DNA of 6,995 nucleotides from Vulcanimicrobiota bacterium (GCA_013289785.1 JABCZE010000079.1:1-6995), one strand, 5' to 3'; counted from the first letter of the stretch, positions 1-5,829 are shown. The notes: generated by a model from the letters alone, not told the origin. Translations and numbers: made by a program.

Positions 1-400
1 ATGCCACGAGCCGCAGCGTTCCCGACTGCGCCGCATTCGCATTCGTTACCGCGTACAACGCAATCGCCCCACAGAACAAGCTGAACTGTTCAGCGAAGCC
101 GTCGTATTCCCCGAAGACTCTCGGCGCGGCGACGATCCCCGGGACGCACGCCAAAACGAAGATCGCGTACACGGCGACGAGCACGCTCGAAGCGGCGCGC
201 AGCGTTCGCGGAAGCAGTATCCCGATGCCACCGACGACGAGAGCAACCATCAGCGCCTCGCCGATAAATGTGCCGAAGGGCCACCGCAAGATTCGATGCA
301 GGCTCTGCCAGGTGTCCGCGTCGTGCCACATGAGGGCGATCACGCCAAACAGCACCGCCGACCCGCCGAAGATAATTCGCCCGTACAACGCGGTTTTCAT
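1..400 (-). CDS. DoxX-like integral membrane protein (3' part cut off by window edge)
   Basis: The minus-strand frame opens with ATG at 400-398 and stays open to the left edge, giving 133 residues without a stop, so the C-terminus is missing. The start reads MKTALYGRIIFGGSAVLFGV. Hydrophobic stretches lie at about residues 8-24, 50-66, 74-92 and 112-123, consistent with a small four-helix inner-membrane protein. The pattern of an N-terminal R-I-x-F-G helix, then a W-H-D loop, a G-E-A-L-M helix and an L-P-R turn recalls DoxX-type proteins. That family assignment is from memory of family style and is moderate at best; substrate and role are unknown. No good Shine-Dalgarno is visible upstream of the ATG. 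It follows the secreted-protein gene by 65 nt on the same strand and may be the last member of that transcript. Confidence 0.6.
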   Translation of the reverse strand, partial: MKTALYGRIIFGGSAVLFGVIALMWHDADTWQSLHRILRWPFGTFIGEALMVALVVGGIGILLPRTLRAASSVLVAVYAIFVLACVPGIVAAPRVFGEYDGFAEQFSLFCGAIALYAVTNANAAQSGTLRLVA

Positions 401-437
401 ACAAAACGTAGCGCCCGCTCGGCAGGCCTTGTGACTG

Positions 438-462
438 CCGGGCCCGGCACTCGCGGGCCCGG
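438..462. terminator. GC-only hairpin between two minus-strand genes, without a U-tract
   Basis: Nine perfectly paired bases, CCGGGCCCG at 438-446 and CGGGCCCGG at 454-462, enclose a 7-nt loop. The hairpin begins four bases past the TGA stop (466-468) of the secreted-protein gene. On the minus strand the bases that follow are not T-rich, so this is not a classical intrinsic terminator. It could be a pause or RNA-stabilising hairpin at the 3' end of the upstream gene. Confidence 0.35.
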
Positions 463-465
463 GCC

Positions 466-1578
466 TCACCGCCTGACGGTAATCACAATCGTGTTGGAGC
501 TCAGTTCGAGCGCGTTATATCGCACGGCACCATTCGGAAAAGCAAGGCCTACCGTTGCCTTCGTTACCTGCACCGAATAAGTTCCGGGCTCCGTGAGCTG
601 ATAGAGTCGCTCCAACCGAAAGGCTTCGTAGGCCGATGTTGCCGGACTGAGCCCTATGGGTCTGGGCAGGGAATAGGAACCGCCTCCCAACGTTTGCCGT
701 GGCGGGGGCCAGTGCGGTACCGCTCGGCCACTCCGCCGATTTACGATGGCAAATTCATACGTCGAACTGCGCTTGCCATAGAAGACTTGCTGCGTTCGGC
801 TCGAGACGTTGCGAAGCTCCACGACAACGCGGATGGGATCGCCGAGCCGCACAACCGCCCGATCGACCGTGAGCGAAAGGAGCAAACCATGAACGGCGGT
901 TCCCCACGGAGTGTGCCGCGACGCCGCCGTACAGACGCCGGTCTGTTCGATCGCGAGGGCGCTGGTCGGCGCAGGCGTCGCAGGAGGTATCCAACGGCTC
1001 CCCGGCGGCGCCGAAAAGATGGTGAGCGCAACGGCATTCGACTCCCACGCGGTTACGCGGGCGCCACTCCCGCCGTGAACGGCGAGCCGCACCAGATACG
1101 TCCCCGGTTTCGGAAAGAACGGGTAACTCGTCACCCATTGAAAACCCATGCGAAACGACTTCCCCGGCCCAAGCGGAAAACTCGAAAACATGCCGGCCCG
1201 TGCATTCAAAGGCCAGGTCGTTGCTTTGCCCGCGGGATTGACGATTGTGAGATCGGTTCTGGCGTGCCGCGCGAACCCGGGCTCAATCGCTTCGCGGGAA
1301 ACATTCCGCAGTTCGGCGGTTAAGTTCAGCGGATCCGCAACACGCCTTTCGGTCGCGACGCCCCCCGAGTTAGGTAGAACGACGAGCGACAGCGCCACGC
1401 CACCAACCGCCGCACCGGCAGCGCCAGGCGTTGACGATGGGCAACACTCCGAAACGGCGTTCATCATCCGGGCGGGGTCTGGGGGCTGTGCTCCAAACGG
1501 CACCGGCACGCCGCATTCGGCCGCCGCTCGCGCATTCAGGACCCCGAAAACGAGTACCGCCAGCAAGGCGACGCGCAT
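466..1578 (-). CDS. Secreted protein with two tandem BsuPI/Ig-like beta-sandwich domains
   Basis: A 370-residue protein starting at ATG 1578-1576. Residues 1-20 form a signal peptide: MRVA, a hydrophobic core, then A-R-A-A-A before E21-C22, so export is likely. The rest holds two copies of one pattern. Copy one (about 60-188) has a leading strand L-S-L-V-V, then ELRNVS (89-94), DLTIVN (109-114), PGTYLVRL (158-165) and SNAVALTI (180-187). Copy two (about 231-368) has LLLSLTV, ELRNVS (254-259), FAIVN (276-280), PGTYSVQV (331-338) and SNTIVITV (361-368). This resembles the BsuPI-type intracellular proteinase inhibitor fold (Ig-like beta sandwich), a family usually of single-domain length. A Pro/Ala linker (about 190-206) joins the copies. 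Cysteines are 22, 45, 46 and 216. The start overlaps the upstream stop by one base (TAATG), suggesting translational coupling. Protease inhibition is not shown; carbohydrate or protein binding is equally possible. Confidence 0.65.
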   Translation of the reverse strand: MRVALLAVLVFGVLNARAAAECGVPVPFGAQPPDPARMMNAVSECCPSSTPGAAGAAVGGVALSLVVLPNSGGVATERRVADPLNLTAELRNVSREAIEPGFARHARTDLTIVNPAGKATTWPLNARAGMFSSFPLGPGKSFRMGFQWVTSYPFFPKPGTYLVRLAVHGGSGARVTAWESNAVALTIFSAPPGSRWIPPATPAPTSALAIEQTGVCTAASRHTPWGTAVHGLLLSLTVDRAVVRLGDPIRVVVELRNVSSRTQQVFYGKRSSTYEFAIVNRRSGRAVPHWPPPRQTLGGGSYSLPRPIGLSPATSAYEAFRLERLYQLTEPGTYSVQVTKATVGLAFPNGAVRYNALELSSNTIVITVRR

Positions 1579-2027
1579 TACGCCGCCGGTTTATGCGCTA
1601 GCTCTTCGTACTTCCGGAAGATAACGAAATAGCTCGCCCCGATAAAGACGATCGCAAAGGCGAGCAGCGCGTCGCCGATGGTGGCGGTGAGGCTCCCGCG
1701 AAGCGGCATGAGCGCGCGGACCGCGTAGCGCAGCCCGAAGGCAGCGGCGAAGATCACGATCGTCACCCACGACGACCCGAGATACATTACGCCCGGGCGA
1801 TCCGTAGGACGAACGTCGGTGTGCACGCCGCGCAGAATCCCGAACGGCAATCCGGCGATGCCGCCCACGATAACGCCGAACGCGATCTCTAGCGGCGGCG
1901 CCGGGTTGAGCATGTTATTGGCGTAGATCACCCACGCCGTCAGCGCACAGAGGATGATCGGTGAGACCCACATTCGCGTGACGCTGATGCGCTGCGGCCG
2001 CATCATACGAACGGCGAGCACGACCAC
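1578..2027 (-). CDS. Multi-pass membrane protein, CcdC/DUF1453-like
   Basis: From GTG 2027-2025 the frame gives 149 residues, ending with TAA 1580-1578. Transmembrane segments are visible at about 21-36, 48-66, 84-106 and 116-137. Conserved-looking features are R-M-M-R-P-Q-R (7-13), G-G-I-A-G-L-P-F-G-I-L-R-G (55-67) and G-S-S-W (84-87). The pattern of an R-rich motif after helix one, then a Gly-rich helix with R-G and a T-D-V-R loop, recalls the CcdC/DUF1453 membrane proteins. This is a recollection, not a search result. The start is uncertain: the frame remains open to 2150 and the upstream codons extend the first helix (W-V-Q-L-I-P-L-L-I-V-V-V), yet they contain no ATG, GTG or TTG. A rare start such as CTG at 2048 or 2036 is possible. 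It lies 59 nt after rplL on the same strand, where rpoB is found in many bacteria. Confidence 0.55.
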   Translation of the reverse strand: MVVLAVRMMRPQRISVTRMWVSPIILCALTAWVIYANNMLNPAPPLEIAFGVIVGGIAGLPFGILRGVHTDVRPTDRPGVMYLGSSWVTIVIFAAAFGLRYAVRALMPLRGSLTATIGDALLAFAIVFIGASYFVIFRKYEELAHKPAA

Positions 2028-2038
2028 GACGATCAGGA

Positions 2039-2058
2039 GTGGGATCAGCTGAACCCAC
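2039..2058. repeat. 20-bp near-perfect palindrome after rplL
   Basis: On the minus strand the sequence is GTGGGTTCAGCTGATCCCAC. The two 10-base arms match at nine of ten positions; the only mismatch is T opposite T. It lies 28 nt beyond the rplL stop and just before, or inside, the start region of the membrane-protein gene. As RNA it can fold into a seven-pair stem interrupted by that mismatch, with an AGCU loop. As DNA it could be an operator. There is no U-tract, so it is not an intrinsic terminator. Confidence 0.4.
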
Positions 2059-2086
2059 CCCGGGACGTCGGGCGTCGCTTGCGATC

Positions 2087-2455
2087 CTATTTGATTTCGA
2101 CCTTGGCGCCGGCTTCTTCGAGCTTCTTCTTCACCGCCTCGGCTTCGTCTTTAGTAACGCCTTCCTTTACGGCTTTGGGCGCGCTCTCGACGAAGGCTTT
2201 GGCTTCGGTCAGGCCGAGGCTCGTAAGTTCGCGGACTGCCTTGATGACTTTGATCTTTTCCGGACCAATTTCCGACAGAATGACGTCAAACTCGGTCTTC
2301 TCGGCTTCCGGCGCTGCGGCAGACGGACCGGCGGCCATCATCGCGACCGGCGCGGCGGCGGAGACGCCGTACTTCTCCTCGAGCTGCTTGACGAGATCGG
2401 CAAGTTCGAGAACGGTGAGTTTATCGATCTGTTCGATGACTTCGGCGATTGCCAT
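2087..2455 (-). CDS. rplL: Ribosomal protein bL12 (L7/L12)
   Basis: 122 residues, the normal length for L7/L12, the multicopy stalk protein of the 50S subunit that recruits translational GTPases. The N-terminal dimerisation/L10-binding helices (about 1-32, including [21 protein letters not shown] style) are followed by an Ala/Pro-rich hinge (33-51). The globular C-terminal domain is at 52-122, with [24 protein letters not shown] and V-E-S-A-P-K. The start is ATG 2455-2453. An AAGGA lies 12 nt upstream, somewhat far for a Shine-Dalgarno. The gap to the rplJ stop is 19 nt, so the two are cotranscribed. No terminator follows the TAG stop, so transcription may continue into the membrane-protein gene. 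rpoB is not the next gene. Confidence 0.97.
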   Translation of the reverse strand: MAIAEVIEQIDKLTVLELADLVKQLEEKYGVSAAAPVAMMAAGPSAAAPEAEKTEFDVILSEIGPEKIKVIKAVRELTSLGLTEAKAFVESAPKAVKEGVTKDEAEAVKKKLEEAGAKVEIK

Positions 2456-2474
2456 GATACGTATTATTCCTTAT

Positions 2475-3002
2475 CTAAGCGTTTGAGGCTGCGGCTTTTT
2501 GTTCGCGAATGGCGTTGAGCGCGCGAACGAGTCCGCTCTGGTTGCCCTGCAGCACGGTAACGAGTCCGCGAAGCGGATTCGCAAGCGTGCCGACGAGCGC
2601 GGCGAGAAGTTCGATTTTCGGCGGAAGCTTGGCGAGCACGTCGACCTGTTTTGCATCGACGATTTGGCCGTCGATGTATGCCGCCTTGATTCCGACCTTT
2701 TTAACGGTGTCGCTGAACGTTTTGAGCGCCTTCGCCGGCGCCACCGGATCGGCTCCGGCAAAGACGACGCCCGTCGGTCCCGCCAGAAACGACTCGACCT
2801 GCGAAGCAAGGTCGCCGGCGGCGATGCGAAAGAGCGTGTTTTTGACAACCGAGTAGCTGTTGCCGTCTTTGCGCAGCTCGCCGCGAAGCTTGGTTATCTC
2901 CGCTACGGTCAGCCCTTGATAATCGGTAAAAAACAGACTCTTCGCCGAGGCGAGTTTCTCGGTGAGTTCTGCGACTGAGGCTTCCTTACGCGCGGTCGGC
3001 AT
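2475..3002 (-). CDS. rplJ: Ribosomal protein uL10
   Basis: From ATG 3002-3000 the product is 175 residues, a normal L10 length. L10 anchors L7/L12 dimers to the 23S rRNA GTPase centre, and free L10-L12 complex represses its own operon in bacteria where this has been studied. Visible landmarks are the N-terminal rRNA-binding domain with F-F-T-D-Y-Q-G-L-T (24-32), L-R-G-E-L-R (39-44), V-V-K-N-T-L (52-57) and G-P-T-G-V-V-F (75-81). The Leu-rich C-terminal region (about 128-170) is the L12-binding helix. This start is preferred because GGAG lies 10 nt upstream and MPTARKE is a typical L10 beginning; a GTG at 3032 would only add a basic tail translated from the leader. The gene lies downstream of an L10-type leader and a strong terminator. 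Confidence 0.97.
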   Translation of the reverse strand: MPTARKEASVAELTEKLASAKSLFFTDYQGLTVAEITKLRGELRKDGNSYSVVKNTLFRIAAGDLASQVESFLAGPTGVVFAGADPVAPAKALKTFSDTVKKVGIKAAYIDGQIVDAKQVDVLAKLPPKIELLAALVGTLANPLRGLVTVLQGNQSGLVRALNAIREQKAAASNA

Positions 3003-3036
3003 TCGTAGGTTTCTCCGGCGCAAACGCGCCACAACG

Positions 3037-3067
3037 AAAAAGAAAAGCGCCCCGTGTCGAGGGCGCT
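3037..3067 (-). terminator. Intrinsic terminator/attenuator in the rplJ leader
   Basis: On the minus strand a 7-bp stem, AGCGCCC (3067-3061) with GGGCGCT (3052-3046), encloses an 8-nt loop. It runs into T4-C-T5 at 3046-3037. This is a textbook Rho-independent terminator, but it sits 35 nt upstream of the rplJ start and downstream of the putative promoter. Transcription of rplJL must therefore read through it, which implies attenuation. A leader segment at 3114-3122 can pair with 3058-3066 in the 5' arm and loop (eight of nine positions), giving an alternative structure that would prevent termination. Confidence 0.8.
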
Positions 3068-3110
3068 ACATCGAACGTTCGCACCACCGGAGCGATGCCG
3101 AACCGTCCAT

Positions 3111-3163
3111 CTTGCGTCCTCGGTGGTCAAAATTAAGGCCTTGCGGCCGGCCACGGTCTTTGG
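3111..3163 (-). promoter_or_regulatory. Ribosomal protein L10 leader (core)
   Basis: The minus-strand core contains AAAGACCGTGG (3160-3150) and a GGCC-GCAA-GGCC stem capped by a GNRA tetraloop (about 3147-3136). TTAATTTT and CCACCGAGG (3127-3119) follow. This order is the signature I know for the L10 leader motif in front of rplJ in many bacteria, where the L10-L12 complex binds the mRNA leader. Assignment rests on pattern recognition; a covariance-model search (Rfam L10 leader) would confirm it. Position fits: between a promoter ending near 3175 and rplJ at 3002. Confidence 0.75.
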
Positions 3164-3174
3164 AGCCGTCGGTT

Positions 3175-3204
3175 AGCCTACCATGGCGGCGCCGGGGAGC
3201 GCAA
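3175..3204 (-). promoter_or_regulatory. Candidate sigma70-type promoter for rplJL
   Basis: On the minus strand TTGCGC (3204-3199) and TAGGCT (3180-3175) are separated by 18 nt, which predicts a start near 3168 and a leader of about 165 nt. Both boxes match the consensus at only about half their positions, so the call leans on spacing and on placement just upstream of the L10 leader core. Confidence 0.5.
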
Positions 3205-3228
3205 GTCTTTCGGCCCGAAGCCGCCCGG

Positions 3229-3822
3229 ATGCCCACCGCCCTCACTCCGGCCGAGGCGCTCGAAAGTCTCAAAGCCGGCAACGCGCGATTTGTCGCTGGA
3301 ACTCAGCGGACCGACCCCTTCGATGCCGGCGTCCTCGAGCTAGCCAGCGGCCAAAGCCCCCACGCGATCGTCCTCGGTTGCTCTGACTCGCGCGTGCCGA
3401 TCGAGACGATTTTCGATCAGGCGCCGGGCAACGTCTTTGTGGTTCGAGTCGCGGGTAACTTTCTGAACGACGACGTCCTCGGGTCGATCGAGTTTGGCGT
3501 CGCCGTCTTGAAAGCGCGGCTGATCGTCGTCCTCGGGCATACCAACTGCGGCGCGGTCACTGCCGCCGTCGCACACGCAAGGGACGGAACGACGCAGCCC
3601 GGATACATCGCGCGTCTGGTTACCGCGATCGCTCCGGCTGCCGAAGCCACCCGCGATCTTCCGGGTGACTGGATCGTCAACGCCACCGCCGAAAACGTGC
3701 GTCGCGCGGTGCAAGCGATGAGCGTTTTCTCCGCGATTGTCGCCGGCGCGATATCCGGCGGCGACGTCGAAGTAGCCGGCGGCATCTACGAGCTGCACAC
3801 GGGCCGCGTCAGCTTCTTCTAG
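3229..3822 (+). CDS. Beta-class carbonic anhydrase
   Basis: 197 residues from ATG 3229. Beta-carbonic anhydrases are zinc enzymes that interconvert CO2 and bicarbonate. The family motifs are complete: CSDSR at 51-55 (Zn ligand Cys51, Asp53-Arg55 dyad) and GHTNCGAV at 103-110 (Zn ligands His104 and Cys107). The V-R-V-A-G-N stretch is at 72-77, and the C-terminal G-G-I-Y-E-L-H-T-G-R-V-S-F is normal. Length and motifs suggest an active, soluble cytoplasmic enzyme. The frame is open back to 2962, but the upstream translation is basic and overlaps the rplJ leader, and family proteins start as this one does, so 3229 is preferred; no strong Shine-Dalgarno is visible. The gene runs opposite to its neighbours: divergent from rplJ and convergent with rplA, with a 51-nt gap and no clear terminator. 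Base composition looks like that of its surroundings. Confidence 0.93.
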   Translation: MPTALTPAEALESLKAGNARFVAGTQRTDPFDAGVLELASGQSPHAIVLGCSDSRVPIETIFDQAPGNVFVVRVAGNFLNDDVLGSIEFGVAVLKARLIVVLGHTNCGAVTAAVAHARDGTTQPGYIARLVTAIAPAAEATRDLPGDWIVNATAENVRRAVQAMSVFSAIVAGAISGGDVEVAGGIYELHTGRVSFF

Positions 3823-3873
3823 CCGGCGGTCCCCAGGTGCGTGAATGGGGCTGCTGGTATTTTCAGATGGGCC

Positions 3874-4575
3874 TTAGGCCGTAGCTTTTACCCGATTGGG
3901 GTCGACTTTGACGCCCGGACCCATCGTGCTGGCCAAAGTCACACTGCGAACGTACGTGCCCTTGGCGGCCGACGGCTTCGCGCGAACGATCGCGTCGAGC
4001 AACGTCGTGATGTTCTCCAGTAAGTGCTGCTCCTCGAAGCTCACCTTGCCGACGATCGTGTGCACGATGCCCGTCTTGTCGAGACGGTACTCGACCTTAC
4101 CGGCCTTGATGTCGCGAATTGCGGCACCGATGTTCGGCGTTACGGTTCCGGCCTTGGGATTCGGCATTTTCTGCGCGAGAATTCGTCCTAGCTCTTTACC
4201 GACCGACGCCATCATGTCGGGGGTCGCGACCGCGACGTCGAACTCAGTGAACCCGCCCTTGACCTTATCGATCAAATCCTGATCGCCGACGATGTCGGCA
4301 CCGGCTTCTTGCGCGGCCTTTGCGTTGTCGCCTTTGGCAAACGCGATGACGCGGACCGTCCGCCCCGTTCCATGCGGCAGCAGTACCGTGCCGCGGACGT
4401 TCTGATCGCTCTTCTTCGGGTCGACGCCCAAGCGGATGTGCGCCTCGACGGTCTCGTTGAACTTCGCGGTGGCGTTCTTTTTGACGATTTCGATGGCTTC
4501 GGACGTCGAAAACAGTTTGTCGGAATCGAAGGTCGCGACCAGCGCTTTGAAGCGTTTCCCGTGATGCTGCGCCAT
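3874..4575 (-). CDS. rplA: Ribosomal protein uL1
   Basis: 233 residues, normal for L1, which binds the mobile L1 stalk of 23S rRNA, helps release deacylated tRNA, and in many bacteria represses translation of its own rplKA mRNA. Domain I is split (about 1-68 and 160-233) around domain II (69-158). Motifs seen: F-N-E-T-V-E (39-44), [11 protein letters not shown] (61-71), [11 protein letters not shown] (137-147), [13 protein letters not shown] (160-172) and T-M-G-P-G-V (217-222). The loop before MPNPK is two residues shorter than the usual L-G-P-R-G-L-M-P (see findings). The start is ATG 4575-4573, one base after the rplK TAA, with a perfect GGAGG (4586-4582) inside the end of rplK and 6-nt spacing. 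The two genes are thus tightly coupled. It is the last gene of its transcript here; no good terminator follows. Confidence 0.97.
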   Translation of the reverse strand: MAQHHGKRFKALVATFDSDKLFSTSEAIEIVKKNATAKFNETVEAHIRLGVDPKKSDQNVRGTVLLPHGTGRTVRVIAFAKGDNAKAAQEAGADIVGDQDLIDKVKGGFTEFDVAVATPDMMASVGKELGRILAQKMPNPKAGTVTPNIGAAIRDIKAGKVEYRLDKTGIVHTIVGKVSFEEQHLLENITTLLDAIVRAKPSAAKGTYVRSVTLASTMGPGVKVDPNRVKATA

Positions 4576-4576
4576 C

Positions 4577-5002
4577 TTACGCCTCCACTTCCACGCCCAT
4601 CGATCGCGCCGTTCCGGCGACGATCTTCTTGGCGGCGTTCATGTCGTTGGCGTTGATGTCGGGCATCTTCACCTTCGCAATATCTTCCAGTTGCTTCTGC
4701 GTCAGCTTGCCGACTTTGTTGCGGTTGGGCTCCTTGCTGCCCGACTCGATCCCCAACGCCTGCTTGATCAAAAAGGACGCCGGCGGCGTCTTTGTGATGA
4801 ACGTAAACGTGCGGTCGTCGAAGACGGTGATCTCGACGGGGATGATCATGCCGGCTTGTGAAGCAGTGCGCTCGTTGTACTGCTTACAGAAGTCCATGAT
4901 GTTGAGTGAGTAGGGGCCCAGCGCCGGTCCGATCGGCGGAGCTGGGGTCGCTTTGCCTGCCGGAATCTGCAGGCCGATCTTACCAACTACCTTTTTAGCC
5001 AC
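4577..5002 (-). CDS. rplK: Ribosomal protein uL11
   Basis: 141 residues, standard for L11, which binds the GTPase-associated region of 23S rRNA and affects elongation factor and RelA function. The N-terminal domain carries the Pro-rich [10 protein letters not shown] (20-29) and N-I-M-D-F-C-K (34-40). The C-terminal RNA-binding domain (about 71-141) has T-P-P-A-S-F-L-I-K (72-80) and ends with the family signature [13 protein letters not shown] (127-139). The start codon is GTG 5002-5000, fixed by a strong GAAAGGAG (5017-5010) with 7-nt spacing and by the usual N-terminus MAKKVVGKI. It follows nusG by 80 nt and overlaps rplA's ribosome-binding site. Confidence 0.97.
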   Translation of the reverse strand: MAKKVVGKIGLQIPAGKATPAPPIGPALGPYSLNIMDFCKQYNERTASQAGMIIPVEITVFDDRTFTFITKTPPASFLIKQALGIESGSKEPNRNKVGKLTQKQLEDIAKVKMPDINANDMNAAKKIVAGTARSMGVEVEA

Positions 5003-5083
5003 GAACTATCTCCTTTCGAACCGACTCTCGTCGCTTCTCCCCCACTGTTGTTAGTTGCAAACGCCGGGGTGTATGCAGTTTGC
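5003..5083 (-). promoter_or_regulatory. nusG-rplK spacer with two small hairpins, possible L1 control region
   Basis: This is the only sizeable spacer within the rpmG-rplA run. On the minus strand GCAAAC (5083-5078) can pair with GTTTGC (5062-5057) right after the nusG stop. Closer to rplK, CGAC-GAGA-GTCG (5033-5022) forms a stem with a GNRA loop, preceded by a GTGGGGGAG purine stretch and followed by the strong rplK Shine-Dalgarno. In several bacteria L1 binds the rplK leader to repress rplKA. I cannot map a definite L1 site here, so function is inference from position. Confidence 0.3.
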
Positions 5084-5829
5084 TAAACTTTTTCCACTTG
5101 GAAGAACTCCAGCTCGACGGGAGTCTCCCGGCCGAAGATCGAGATGAGCGCGCGCAAGCGCTCTTTCTCCGGCGAGATCTCGTCGACGACGCCGGTGAAG
5201 TCGAAGAACGGTCCCGACGTTACCTTGACGCGGTCGCCCTTCTTGAAGTCGATCTTGAGCTTGGGTGCTTCGATGCCCATCTGCTTGAGAATCGTTTTAA
5301 CTTCTTTGTCCTGCAGCGGCACGGGCTTCTCGCCGGGCCCGGGGCTGCCGACGAAGCCGGTTACGCCTTGCGTGTTGCGCACGACGTACCAAGACTGATC
5401 GTCCATGGTCATCTCGACCAGGACGTAGCCGGGGAAAACTTTCTTCGGGGTGATCTTACGCTTGCCGTCTTTGAACTCGACTTCGTCTTCCATCGGGACG
5501 AGCACGCGGAAAATCTTGTCCTGCATGCCCATCGAATGGATGCGCCGCTCGAGATTTGCCTTGACCTTGTTTTCGTACCCCGAGTAGGTGTGGACGACGA
5601 ACCAGTTCCGGTTATCCTTGGGCTTCTGCGCGACGCCATCGTCGGAGGCCACGTCGTCGGACGGAACTTCGTCGGACGGCGCCTCGCCCTCGGGCGGAAG
5701 CTCGGCGACCATCTCCTCGACCGCGGCGGGATCGCCCATCTGGGGATCCTCGGTCTTGGTCTCGTCGATCTTCGTTTCGTCTATCGTCGCTTCGTCAACG
5801 ACCGGTTCGGCTTCGTACATCGTCTGCAT
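5083..5829 (-). CDS. nusG: Transcription elongation/antitermination factor NusG with acidic N-terminal extension
   Basis: 248 residues, versus roughly 175-190 for most NusG. NusG binds RNA polymerase through its NGN domain and contacts Rho or ribosomal protein S10 through its KOW domain. The NGN domain is about 75-185: NWFVVHTYSGYENKV (75-89), FPGYVLVEM (132-140) and V-R-N-T-Q-G-V-T-G-F-V (150-160). The KOW domain is about 195-248, with K-K-G-D-R-V-K-V-T-S-G-P-F. Residues 1-73 are extra: about 23 Asp/Glu against four Lys, with short internal repeats (I-D-E-T-K twice; P-S-D-E-V, P-S-D-D-V, A-S-D-D-G). This tail is probably disordered. ATG 5829-5827 directly abuts the secE stop (TAGATG), with GGGA just upstream; Met4 is an alternative start that would keep the tail. 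The end is TAG 5085-5083. Confidence 0.96.
   Translation of the reverse strand: MQTMYEAEPVVDEATIDETKIDETKTEDPQMGDPAAVEEMVAELPPEGEAPSDEVPSDDVASDDGVAQKPKDNRNWFVVHTYSGYENKVKANLERRIHSMGMQDKIFRVLVPMEDEVEFKDGKRKITPKKVFPGYVLVEMTMDDQSWYVVRNTQGVTGFVGSPGPGEKPVPLQDKEVKTILKQMGIEAPKLKIDFKKGDRVKVTSGPFFDFTGVVDEISPEKERLRALISIFGRETPVELEFFQVEKV

Noticed and set aside
694..1323. Plus-strand open frame of 209 codons
   Set aside because: Arg-rich composition and full overlap with the secreted two-domain protein mark it as a GC-driven shadow.
3003..3032. Upstream GTG start for rplJ adding ten residues
   Set aside because: The added residues are Arg-rich leader translation; ATG 3002 has an upstream GGAG and the standard L10 N-terminus.
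2962..3228. 89-residue N-terminal extension of the carbonic anhydrase frame
   Set aside because: The extension is highly basic, overlaps the rplJ start, attenuator and L10 leader on the other strand, and the family begins near the ATG at 3229.
3823..3880. Terminator between the convergent carbonic anhydrase and rplA genes
   Set aside because: Only a four-pair CCCC/GGGG stem with a large loop and a GGCC-TTA-GGCC palindrome are present, without a proper U-tract on either strand.
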